This document shows positions 1 through 6,846 of a stretch of 14,509 bases of DNA, piece by piece (positions within the stretch are counted from its first letter, which is position 1; the number at the start of each line of letters is the position of its first letter). A program made the translations under genes and the position numbers. The notes under the pieces were generated by a model. The model saw nothing but the letters and a program-made list of their open reading frames with translations. It ran no database searches and was not told the origin of the DNA. Origin of the DNA: Planctomycetota bacterium (lineage in GTDB: Bacteria; Planctomycetota; UBA1135); NCBI GenBank assembly GCA_022447335.1, contig JAKVCF010000049.1, positions 1 to 14,509 on the forward strand, given 5' to 3'.

Positions 1-2
1 CG

Positions 3-860
3 CCCACCGAGCCACAAACCGGCGAAACCCAAGAACCCGCTCCCTTACGGCGCTCGCGGATTCGCAGCGCCGAGCTGCCCCCGAATCACGGAGACGCTTT
101 AGCATTTCTTGCCCAACTGATTGCATCGCAACGTGGTGGCGAAGACTTTCCAACCGTGCGTGGATTCCGCATGGAATTTGATCTACGGGACTTCAATCCC
201 GAGCGTGGAATGAATCAGCTCGAAGTACGAGTTGACTATCGAGCCCAGGACCTCAATGCTGACCCCCCAGCCTTGGAATCGATCCGCCTGCTCGCCAATG
301 ATGCGACTTACAACGAAAAGGTGTCAAAGGGACTCGACGATGCTGGCTACTGGCTGCGCGACGGCAAAGGCAAACTGATAACGCTCGAATCCAAAGAGTA
401 CGCACAAGACCGTGAAGCAATCGACGACACGCTCATATTCAGCAAGGACTTCCTGCTGCTGTTTGACCTCGATCAGATCCGGAAGCGCGCGGGTGGCCTG
501 AAGTTAATGCGTATCGAAACGGGCAGCCTACTTGTCGGCCAGCTCGAACGCCGCCAAAAAGAAATTTGGAAGTTCGAACTATTCGTGCCAAAGGACAAAG
601 AATTTCCAACCGAGCTCGTGCTTCAGTTACCTCAAAAAAAGAAGAATCCTGACGGCGAGAAAGAAGAAACTGCGGCAAGTAGCCTGCAATATTTGATCTA
701 CCAGTTCGGTGAGTGGCAAACGCACGCAGGGCGTCGTCTGCCTTCATTCATTGATGAATTTCACGGCCGCAGCCCGATAGCACCACGCCGTTCGGTTGAT
801 GTAAAACGCTTTCTGTGGCGCGATCTGAGCGAAGTTAAGACCTCGCGCAACGACGAGTAG
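3..860 (+). CDS. Hypothetical protein, 5' end outside the window
   Basis: I do not recognise this protein. The frame is open from base 3 to a TAG at 858-860, giving at least 285 residues. An internal GTG at 156 could serve as a start, but the 51 codons before it contain no stop and read as normal protein (for example DALAFLAQLIASQ), so the gene most likely begins left of the window. The visible part is hydrophilic and rich in Asp, Glu, Lys and Arg, with no membrane segment. It alternates short hydrophobic stretches with charged turns (FRMEFDLRDF, DTLIFSKDFLLLFDLDQI, WKFELFV), which suggests a mostly beta structure. A Lys-rich loop (QKKKNPDGEKEE) lies around residues 213-224 of the visible part. 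The general look recalls LolA-like periplasmic beta proteins, but no motif proves that. Its stop directly abuts the convergent mutL stop with no intergenic base. Confidence 0.75.
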   Translation, partial: PTEPQTGETQEPAPLRRSRIRSAELPPNHGDALAFLAQLIASQRGGEDFPTVRGFRMEFDLRDFNPERGMNQLEVRVDYRAQDLNADPPALESIRLLANDATYNEKVSKGLDDAGYWLRDGKGKLITLESKEYAQDREAIDDTLIFSKDFLLLFDLDQIRKRAGGLKLMRIETGSLLVGQLERRQKEIWKFELFVPKDKEFPTELVLQLPQKKKNPDGEKEETAASSLQYLIYQFGEWQTHAGRRLPSFIDEFHGRSPIAPRRSVDVKRFLWRDLSEVKTSRNDE

Positions 861-2741
861 TTACATGCGCCGGTAAAAGGCCTTTTCGAGATCTTCGATT
901 GTCAGAAAAACACGCACCGGGCGCCCATGCGCACAAGTGCGATCCTGCGGAAGATCTGCACCACGTTCAAGTAACCCCTGTAGCGCTTCGGCGTCAAGGC
1001 GATCTCCCGCCATAACAGCACCTCGACAGGCCATCGAATGCAACATCTCTTCTGCAATACGGTCTGGAGTAGCCTGCTTGTTCTCTTCAGCGATGGCAAG
1101 TAGGTCGCGCACTAACTTTTCAGGTACGAGCCGCGTGAGTCGAGCAGGCACTGTGCGAATTGCCACCGTGTTCTCCCCAAAAGCTTCTATCTCAACGCCT
1201 AGCTGCGAAAAGACTTTCTGACGACGCATCAAGAGATTTAGTTCGGCGCGGCCCACATCGACCAGCGAGGGCACCAGCAGAGGCTGCGCGACGACCTGCC
1301 CCTGCTGCAGCTCGCGTCGTAGCTCCTCAAGATTGACACGCTCATGCAGGGCATGTTGATCGAGAATCTCCATGCCGCCTTCGACTTCTCGAACCAGAAA
1401 AGTGTTAGCCACCGCGAGTACAGGGCCCACGACGCGTGTTTCGGCACTGGAGGCCAAGGGTAAACGTGACTCCTGCATCTCCCCTTTACCGCCGTCCCCC
1501 GCAGCGGCCACGTCACCCCCACCAGTGGAATCCCACGAACGGAAATCGCGCGAAGAGGTCCCGGAAGAGGAGCTCCACGCTCCGGAGCCGGGAGAAGAAT
1601 CCGTCGTAGTTGGTGTCGAAAATGCGCCGCTGCGCCCGATCGGACCGATTGAACGGGTCGACCAGCGCGAATCAGCCAAAGCCTCCTGTAAAGCTCGCAG
1701 CACCGCGCCAAAAACCAAACGCTCATCACGAAAGCGCACCTCGGTCTTTTGCGGATGCACATTCACATCCACCCGATCTGGAGCGATCGCCAGCTGAAGA
1801 CAAAGGGTCGGATAGTGGCCAGTCGGCACAAACTCGCGCACGCCTTCACGGACCGCACGCAATAAGCGCGGATCGCGCACCCAGCGACCATTGAGGAAGA
1901 GGTCCACGCGTCGCGCATCGCGACGCGCCGACTCGGGTGGTCCAATCCTCCCCTGAAGCCCCAGCGGACCCGTCTCACGCTCGATAGGCAGCATTCGCCC
2001 CGCAAGCCCTGGGCCATAAACTGCAGCACAGCGCGCGTCCAGATCAGCATCTGCGGCGATCTCAAGAAGCTGGCGGCCATCGTGCTCGAGGCGGAAGCCA
2101 ATGCCCTCATGTGCCAACGCGAGACGTTCCAACCAAGCGGTGCAATGCGCTAGCTCGGTGGACGCGCGCTTCAAAAATTTGAGCCGGGCCGGAAGCTGAG
2201 CAAAAAGGTCATCTACCACGATGCGTGTGCCCAGACTGCCCGCAGCTACGCGAGGAACTTCAACTTTTCCGAAATCGACAAGCAGACTCGCCGCATCCTT
2301 CTGCCCGGAAGGCAGCGAAATAATTTCAAGGCGGCTCACCGATGCAATTGAAGCCAAAGCTTCGCCACGAAAACCCAGTGAGGCCACAGCTTCTAGATCT
2401 CCTGGCTCACGCAGCTTCGAGGTTGCATGTGAACGCACCGCGAGTGGCAAATCTTCGACTAGGATGCCCTGCCCGTTGTCACGCACCTCGATGCGGCGCG
2501 CCCCACCTTCTCGCAGCAACACTTCGATTCGTGTCGCACCAGCGTCGATTGCATTCTCAACCAACTCCTTGACCACATTAGCCGGGCGCTCGACCACTTC
2601 GCCCGCCGCGATCTGATCAACCACAATCGGATCGAGCGCAAGAATGCGAGTGTGAGACTGGGAGGCGGATCCGGACACAGTCGATGAATTAGGCACGCCG
2701 CGGGGTTCGATGGCAACGCAAAGCAAGATATTCCAGCGCAT
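861..2741 (-). CDS. mutL: DNA mismatch repair protein MutL, endonuclease type
   Basis: MutL couples mismatch recognition by MutS to strand removal. The 626-residue frame has an N-terminal GHKL ATPase: ELVENAIDAG (59-68), DNGQGI (88-93), GFRGEAL (123-129), GTRI (171-174), then the transducer motif DVNVHPQKTEVRF (325-337). A Ser/Gly-rich linker (about 360-435) leads to the C-terminal dimerisation domain. That domain carries DQHALHERVNLE (461-472), which fits the DQHA-x2-E-x4-E metal motif of nicking MutL proteins, plus ACR (571-573) and CAHGRP (603-608, usually CPHGRP). The protein is therefore predicted to be a latent endonuclease that does not need MutH. Start: the ATG at 2741 has a GGGGAG nine bases upstream but overlaps holA by 53 bases. 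A GTG at 2696 overlaps by 8 bases, gives 611 residues, and fits the family N-terminus better. The start is uncertain. It is the last gene of the six-gene minus-strand operon. Confidence 0.97.
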   Translation of the reverse strand: MRWNILLCVAIEPRGVPNSSTVSGSASQSHTRILALDPIVVDQIAAGEVVERPANVVKELVENAIDAGATRIEVLLREGGARRIEVRDNGQGILVEDLPLAVRSHATSKLREPGDLEAVASLGFRGEALASIASVSRLEIISLPSGQKDAASLLVDFGKVEVPRVAAGSLGTRIVVDDLFAQLPARLKFLKRASTELAHCTAWLERLALAHEGIGFRLEHDGRQLLEIAADADLDARCAAVYGPGLAGRMLPIERETGPLGLQGRIGPPESARRDARRVDLFLNGRWVRDPRLLRAVREGVREFVPTGHYPTLCLQLAIAPDRVDVNVHPQKTEVRFRDERLVFGAVLRALQEALADSRWSTRSIGPIGRSGAFSTPTTTDSSPGSGAWSSSSGTSSRDFRSWDSTGGGDVAAAGDGGKGEMQESRLPLASSAETRVVGPVLAVANTFLVREVEGGMEILDQHALHERVNLEELRRELQQGQVVAQPLLVPSLVDVGRAELNLLMRRQKVFSQLGVEIEAFGENTVAIRTVPARLTRLVPEKLVRDLLAIAEENKQATPDRIAEEMLHSMACRGAVMAGDRLDAEALQGLLERGADLPQDRTCAHGRPVRVFLTIEDLEKAFYRRM

Positions 2742-3852
2742 GCACTGGGTCTCCCCAGCCTTCGCGCTTGATGTGAAGTTCGGCTTCGTTAAGAGCGCTC
2801 AACACAGTGCCTAAATGCTGGGCATCGCAGTTGCGCAAACGCGATTGCATGCGCTGTGCCGGAGGGCCTCCGGCTGCAACTCCTGCGGCCTTGCAGGCCG
2901 CCGCGAACTCCATGCCCTGATCCAGAGCGGCACGCACCGCGGCCGTCTGTAAGCGCTGTTTCGCGGATACAGAGACCATCATCGAGAACGCATCGCGCGG
3001 AGCGATCCGCTTGCCGTCCCAAGTACGCAGGCCGCGACGACGCATCTGACCTAGACAGCGATAGGCACGACGACCATCGCCATCGAGAATTGCATCAGCA
3101 AAGTCAAAGGCGCTACCTTCTGCGCTATGCGCTGCGACTTGGCGCACTTGTTCTTCTTCAATTCGGCCCAAGCCAAGCAGTTCAAAATGCTCTAGGCCCT
3201 GAACTAGATCCATCGGCCGCCCACCCGTCAGCTGGACTAGCGCGCCAGCCGCGCCAGCCCCCATCGTGAGCTTGCGCGCGCGCGCTTCAGCAAGCACAAA
3301 CTGGGCTGCCTCACTAGCATCGAGATCGTGCGGACGCCACGGAGGAGGATCCGAGTAAAGCTTGCGAAATCGATCGACGCGAATCCCGTCAACTGAACTC
3401 AAGGGCTTCACAACGGTGGTCATCGATGCCCCCGGAGCTTCAATCAGCATCAATACCGGTCCATCTGGAGCCTGCGCTGCATCAGCTAGGATTTTGGCCA
3501 GCCGTTTATGCTTCTTCATTGCCTTCCCTGCGCGAGCAAAGAGAAGCACGCGCTCACCCCCAAAAAGGCCCGGCGCTGATAGAAAGTTGTCGAGCATGCC
3601 GATTTCAAAGTCGGGCGAACCCCCATCGATCTCGAGCAAATCAAATTCTTCGTTCCGGCGCGCCCAACGACGCGCCGCCGCCAGGACCTGCTCAGCAAAC
3701 CAGGGCTCCTCTTCACCACGCGTCGGCCCGAGCAGCAATACATTGCGCGGTAGCCTGCCCGCATCGGCTAGCTCAACCAACTCGCGACATACCGTGCCCG
3801 GATCCGCCTTCTTCTTGGTGGACCGGCCCGAGGATCGGCGAGCAGCGCTCAT
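2689..3852 (-). CDS. holA: DNA polymerase III delta subunit (clamp loader)
   Basis: The delta subunit opens the sliding clamp within the gamma/tau clamp-loader complex. The 387-residue protein has the family layout. An N-terminal segment begins with NVLLLGPTRG, in place of a canonical P-loop. Next comes the delta signature around SAPGLFGGERVLLFARAGK, then a charged lid-like region, and a helical C-terminal collar domain (for example HLGTVLSALNEAELHIKREG followed by ALEYLALRC). Family members are usually about 330-350 residues, so this one is slightly long, with a basic N-terminal tail (ARRSSGRSTKKK). The ATG at 3852 was chosen because it forms a 4-base ATGA overlap with the upstream prenyltransferase stop and is preceded by GGGAGG. 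The frame stays open 18 codons further upstream, but that would bury the start inside the neighbour. The family is poorly conserved, so the call rests on the delta-like signature and overall shape. Confidence 0.8.
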   Translation of the reverse strand: MSAARRSSGRSTKKKADPGTVCRELVELADAGRLPRNVLLLGPTRGEEEPWFAEQVLAAARRWARRNEEFDLLEIDGGSPDFEIGMLDNFLSAPGLFGGERVLLFARAGKAMKKHKRLAKILADAAQAPDGPVLMLIEAPGASMTTVVKPLSSVDGIRVDRFRKLYSDPPPWRPHDLDASEAAQFVLAEARARKLTMGAGAAGALVQLTGGRPMDLVQGLEHFELLGLGRIEEEQVRQVAAHSAEGSAFDFADAILDGDGRRAYRCLGQMRRRGLRTWDGKRIAPRDAFSMMVSVSAKQRLQTAAVRAALDQGMEFAAACKAAGVAAGGPPAQRMQSRLRNCDAQHLGTVLSALNEAELHIKREGWGDPVHALEYLALRCHRTPRRA

Positions 3853-4712
3853 CCCTCCCAGCCTAGCGCAGCCAGCAAGCCAGCGAAGTAGACCACACCT
3901 ACCCACGAGTTGACGGTGAAGAAGGCAAGAGGAATGCGATCGAGACGGTCGCCACGCAAAATCAGATGCTCGATCAGCATCAACCCAGCGCAGCCTGCCA
4001 AGCCAGCAGCGTAAGGCCAGCTCAGCTCGGCGAGATCGCCGGCTACTGCCCAGAGAGCGATTGCAAGCACAAACAGGAGCGCCGACAGCGCTCGGGCACG
4101 CGTAGCCCCCATCCGCACTGGAATCGAACGCAAGCCAGCTCTCCGGTCAAAGTTCTCATCCTGAATTGCATACAGAAGATCAAAGCCAGCCACCCAGGCC
4201 ATGACACCGCCTCCAATCCAAAGCGGAATATCCCAGCCAGACTGAAAGTCTTTAGCAACCGCCAACCAAGCTCCAGCCGGAGCGCAAGCCAGTGCCAACC
4301 CAAGGCCAAAATGGCAGAACAGGGTAAAGCGCTTGAGCAGTGAATAGCCGAACAATACCGCCAACACCGGAAAAGCAAGCCAACCGCAGATCGGCGCAAG
4401 CATAAAGCTAGCCGCTAGAAATACGGCCGCATTCACGGAAGTGAAGATCCAAGCAAAGCGCAGATCGAGAACGCCAGTAACTAGTTCTCGCTCAGCCGTG
4501 CGCGGATTCTCTGCGTCGATACCTCGATCGAGAATACGATTGAAAGCCATCGCTGCTGAACGTGCTGTCACTGCTGCAAGCACAATCCAAGCAAGATCGC
4601 TCAGGGGCGGTAAGCCACGCCCTGCCAGCCAGGCCCCTGCCAAGGCAAAAGGTAGAGCGAACACCGAGTGCTCGAAGCGGATCATCCGCAGGGTACGTGC
4701 CAGCCTGTTCAT
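3849..4712 (-). CDS. ubiA: UbiA-family aromatic prenyltransferase, MqnP-like
   Basis: This integral membrane enzyme transfers a polyprenyl chain from its diphosphate to an aromatic ring during quinone synthesis. The 287-residue protein has the two Asp-rich metal/diphosphate motifs: NRILDRGID (58-66) and DLLYAIQDENFD (178-189), followed by GLRSIPVRMG (193-202). RFEHSVFALPFALAG near the N-terminus and the YAIQDENFD form match the subfamily used in the futalosine menaquinone pathway (MqnP) better than classical ubiquinone UbiA. About eight hydrophobic segments are visible. The ATG at 4712 shares one base with the ubiX stop (TGATG). A TTG one codon earlier is possible but less likely. Its position directly after ubiX and two genes after ubiE supports a late menaquinone role. 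Substrate assignment as a dihydroxynaphthoate rather than 4-hydroxybenzoate is inference. Confidence 0.93.
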   Translation of the reverse strand: MNRLARTLRMIRFEHSVFALPFALAGAWLAGRGLPPLSDLAWIVLAAVTARSAAMAFNRILDRGIDAENPRTAERELVTGVLDLRFAWIFTSVNAAVFLAASFMLAPICGWLAFPVLAVLFGYSLLKRFTLFCHFGLGLALACAPAGAWLAVAKDFQSGWDIPLWIGGGVMAWVAGFDLLYAIQDENFDRRAGLRSIPVRMGATRARALSALLFVLAIALWAVAGDLAELSWPYAAGLAGCAGLMLIEHLILRGDRLDRIPLAFFTVNSWVGVVYFAGLLAALGWEG

Positions 4713-5338
4713 CAATCACCGGCACGGCCGCCATCCCAAGCAGCAACACGATTTTGGGGAATCCCACAGACGTTCAATATCTTTGCGCAGACATGATCGA
4801 CAAGATCTTCAATCGTTTTCGGTCGGTGATAAAAGCCTGGTGCGGCCGGCAGAATAACCGCGCCCGCCCATGCCAACGCGCTCATGCGGTCGAGATGCAT
4901 GCGCGAAAGCGGAGTTTCACGCGGCACGATGACAAGCTTGCGGCCTTCCTTCAATGCAACCTGCGCAGCTCGTTCAATCAAATTGCTAGCCGACCCCGCT
5001 GCGATGCCAGCCATCGTGGTCAGTGAACAGGGAACCACGAGCATGACTGGTCCCAAGGCAGTCCCCGAAGCGGGTGGAGCGCCAATATCCCCATGCTTAT
5101 GGATGGTCACGAGCGAGGCATCCTGCCCTTCCGACAGCAGGTCCTCGGGTTTGCCGCGATAGCGATAGTCCGTCTCTTCATGCAACACGCGTACCGCCGA
5201 AGGGCTCACGATGAGATCTACCGCTATCCCTGCCGATACCAGCATACGCAGCGTATGAATTGCATAGAGCGAGCCACTGGCCCCACTGACAGCGAGGCAG
5301 ACACGATCGGGAAGGGCAGGAGTGACGGAGCAGGTCAT
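4712..5338 (-). CDS. ubiX: Flavin prenyltransferase UbiX
   Basis: UbiX joins a dimethylallyl group to FMN, making the prenyl-FMN cofactor used by UbiD-family decarboxylases. In the futalosine pathway the equivalent role is sometimes called MqnM. The 208-residue protein is standard length. Visible signatures are the flavin-binding SGASGS (18-23), the segment VVPCSLTTMAGIAAGSASNL (101-120), VPRETPLS (138-145) and ILPAAPGFYHRPKTIEDLV (162-180), all typical of the family. The ATG at 5338 overlaps the upstream protease stop as ATGA, and the stop shares a base with the next start, so it is translationally linked on both sides. A UbiD partner is expected elsewhere in the genome and is not in this window. 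The short basal N-terminal extension before the first strand is ordinary. Confidence 0.97.
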   Translation of the reverse strand: MTCSVTPALPDRVCLAVSGASGSLYAIHTLRMLVSAGIAVDLIVSPSAVRVLHEETDYRYRGKPEDLLSEGQDASLVTIHKHGDIGAPPASGTALGPVMLVVPCSLTTMAGIAAGSASNLIERAAQVALKEGRKLVIVPRETPLSRMHLDRMSALAWAGAVILPAAPGFYHRPKTIEDLVDHVCAKILNVCGIPQNRVAAWDGGRAGD

Positions 5339-6054
5339 GTACTCAAAAGGAAATGGGCATCGTAAGTGGCATGAGCATAGGCCACGACAGCCAGGCCTCG
5401 AAAGGAGAACATCAAGCCCAGCACCACTCCAGCCAGAGCGCGGAATAGGAAAGGTCCGGCCTCGAGTGCGCTCGGATCACCTAGTGCATGTGCCCAGGAA
5501 AAAATAACGGAAGACAGCAGTAAAGCAGAGCCAAAGGAAAATCCTGAGACCGCCTCCTTAGAGAAAAAGGCGCTAAGGAAGCTACCAATTAGCACATAAA
5601 GCGCGCTCATGAGACCTGCTCGAAAAAGTAACTCTTCATAGAGCCCGGCGCCAGCCGAAAGCGCGAGCCAGCCGTGAACCTCGGCAAAGCCAAGTGAAAG
5701 CGGCTGAAGCTGCGTAGATACCGCGGCAGTGAGCACCCGCAGCACTGGGCCCAGCGCAAGGCCCCATCCCATGCCCTCCAATGCGAGTAGCAATGCCCCC
5801 CCCCGCCATGGGATGCGGCGCGCCTGAATGCGGCGCGTGGCCCAGAAGACCCCCACAGCGAGAACAATAGTGAGCAACCAACCGGACCACGATCCCAATT
5901 GAATCAATATACGTTCGATGATGGCGAAGGCGCCGGCATCGACCTTGTCCCGCCCACTCAAATGCAACAAGGCAAGCGGTAGAAGCAGCAAGAAGGAGAC
6001 TGCTGGATCACGTCGGGCCACTCCGATCTGGCGCCACTCCTTGCCGGAAGTCAT
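5335..6054 (-). CDS. CPBP-family intramembrane metalloprotease (Rce1-like)
   Basis: This is a multi-pass membrane protein of the CPBP (ABI/Rce1-like) group, whose known members are glutamyl/metal-type intramembrane proteases. The 239 residues hold about six to seven hydrophobic segments and the three family motifs: EELLFR (140-145, the EExxxR motif), FSWAH (185-189, FxxxH) and HATYD (228-232, HxxxN/D-like). The frame is open 31 codons further, but the ATG at 6054 is preferred. It has a clear GGAGG four bases upstream and overlaps the ubiE stop as ATGA. The gene is coupled to ubiE before it and ubiX after it. Its place inside a quinone operon is unexplained, and no substrate can be named from sequence. 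A run of nine G on the coding strand (5796-5804) encodes Arg-Gly-Gly near residues 84-86 and could be slippage-prone. Confidence 0.87.
   Translation of the reverse strand: MTSGKEWRQIGVARRDPAVSFLLLLPLALLHLSGRDKVDAGAFAIIERILIQLGSWSGWLLTIVLAVGVFWATRRIQARRIPWRGGALLLALEGMGWGLALGPVLRVLTAAVSTQLQPLSLGFAEVHGWLALSAGAGLYEELLFRAGLMSALYVLIGSFLSAFFSKEAVSGFSFGSALLLSSVIFSWAHALGDPSALEAGPFLFRALAGVVLGLMFSFRGLAVVAYAHATYDAHFLLST
5796..5804 (-). repeat. Nine-G homopolymer inside the CPBP protease gene
   Basis: Nine consecutive C on the plus strand read as nine G on the coding strand, within codons for Arg-Gly-Gly-Ala after PW. It is the longest G/C homopolymer I see in the window. The frame is intact as given. 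One base gained or lost would truncate the protease and could reduce translation of the coupled ubiX downstream. Confidence 0.9.
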
Positions 6055-6755
6055 CGAGCCTCCGTGACGGATCCAGTCATTAAGTGAGCCACCCCACCAG
6101 TCAACGCTTCGCCCTGCACCTCGTCGAAGCCACCTGTACGCATCCATTCACTAAAAGTCTCAGGCGTGGCGAAAGACTCAACGCTCTCGGGAAGATAGCG
6201 ATAAGCACCGGTACGCCCTGCACGCACGAAACGAGCAAGCAATGGCAGGATGCGATGAAAGTAGAAGCGAAATAGCACTCCCCACATACGGCTTCGAATT
6301 GGGAAGAACTCCAGCACCGCGAACTTACCTCCAGGTCGCAGCACGCGGCGACACTCACGCAATACGCGCCCCGGATCTTCGACATTGCGAATACCAAAAG
6401 CAATGGTCACCGCATCAAAGCTGGCGTCGGCAAAAGGAAGATAGTGAGCGTCAGCCGTTGTCCAAGTCAGCGGCAACTGGGCTGCGCGCGCCTTGGACTG
6501 AGCTAACGGTAGCATTGGGTGCGTGAAATCCGCTCCATGCACGCGTACGCCTTCACGCGCAAACTCCAGCGCCACGTCACCAGTTCCACAACACAAGTCG
6601 AGCAGCTCTTGCCCGGGCTGAAGCGCCAAACGACGTCGCATCCGCCGCCGCCAAGAGCGGTCGATCCCGAAGGAAAGCATGCGGTTCAGAAAGTCGTAGC
6701 GAGGAGCGATCTCCGCGAACATTGCCTGAACCTCGGCGCCAGATGGAGCGGTCAT
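6051..6755 (-). CDS. ubiE: Demethylmenaquinone methyltransferase UbiE/MenG
   Basis: This SAM-dependent class I methyltransferase carries out ring C-methylation late in menaquinone (and, in some bacteria, ubiquinone) synthesis. The 234-residue protein is near the usual length. Motifs in order: Ile/Ala-Pro-Arg-Tyr-Asp with FLNRMLSFGID (22-32), the SAM-binding DLCCGTGDVAL (53-63), ADFTHPML (75-82), ADAHYLPF (101-108), VTIAFGIRNV (116-125), VLRPGGKFAVLEF (138-150) and YRYLPESVESFATPE (185-199). These are the classic UbiE/MenG signatures. It is the first gene of the minus-strand operon. Its start lies only 31 bases after the terminator hairpin and T tract of the preceding lipoprotein gene, and I see no convincing Shine-Dalgarno, so the leader must be very short. 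Its stop overlaps the protease start by four bases. With the MqnP-like enzyme and UbiX nearby, demethylmenaquinone is the most likely substrate. Confidence 0.95.
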   Translation of the reverse strand: MTAPSGAEVQAMFAEIAPRYDFLNRMLSFGIDRSWRRRMRRRLALQPGQELLDLCCGTGDVALEFAREGVRVHGADFTHPMLPLAQSKARAAQLPLTWTTADAHYLPFADASFDAVTIAFGIRNVEDPGRVLRECRRVLRPGGKFAVLEFFPIRSRMWGVLFRFYFHRILPLLARFVRAGRTGAYRYLPESVESFATPETFSEWMRTGGFDEVQGEALTGGVAHLMTGSVTEAR

Positions 6756-6786
6756 GAAGCTGCGATTGTCTCAATTCCTGAGCCGG
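6756..6786 (-). promoter_or_regulatory. Probable start region of the ubiE operon
   Basis: These 31 bases lie between the terminator T tract and the ubiE ATG. If the terminator is efficient, the promoter of the six-gene operon must sit here, or overlap the terminator, or lie within the 3' end of the lipoprotein gene. A weak -10-like GACAAT occurs about ten bases before the ATG, without a good -35. The call is positional and weak. Confidence 0.25.
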
Positions 6787-6826
6787 GAAAAAAGAGGCAG
6801 GGCGGCCGCCGAAGCGACCACCCTGC
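6787..6826 (-). terminator. Strong intrinsic terminator after the lipoprotein gene
   Basis: Read on the minus strand, bases 6826 to 6797 form a 13-bp stem (left arm GCAGGGTGGTCGC, right arm GCGGCCGCCCTGC) closed by a TTCG tetraloop. All positions pair if two G-U wobbles are allowed. It is followed by CTCTTTTTT. This is a textbook rho-independent terminator lying 20 bases beyond the lipoprotein stop. The wobbles are G-U only when transcribed from the minus strand, and the other side lacks a T run, so it is directional. Confidence 0.88.
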
Positions 6827-6846
6827 TAAGAGATAGGTCAGAAAGT

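Noticed and set aside
634..640. Seven-A run in the hypothetical gene as a slippage site
   Set aside because: The frame continues cleanly (Gln-Lys-Lys-Lys-Asn) and nothing nearby suggests programmed frameshifting.
875..886. Perfect 12-bp palindrome AAAAGGCCTTTT near the mutL end
   Set aside because: It encodes Glu-Lys-Ala-Phe of MutL, has no loop, and cannot form a usual terminator hairpin.
3362..3913. Plus-strand open frame of 183 codons opposite holA
   Set aside because: Ser/Arg/Pro-rich composition typical of antisense shadow; holA is supported by start context and operon overlap.
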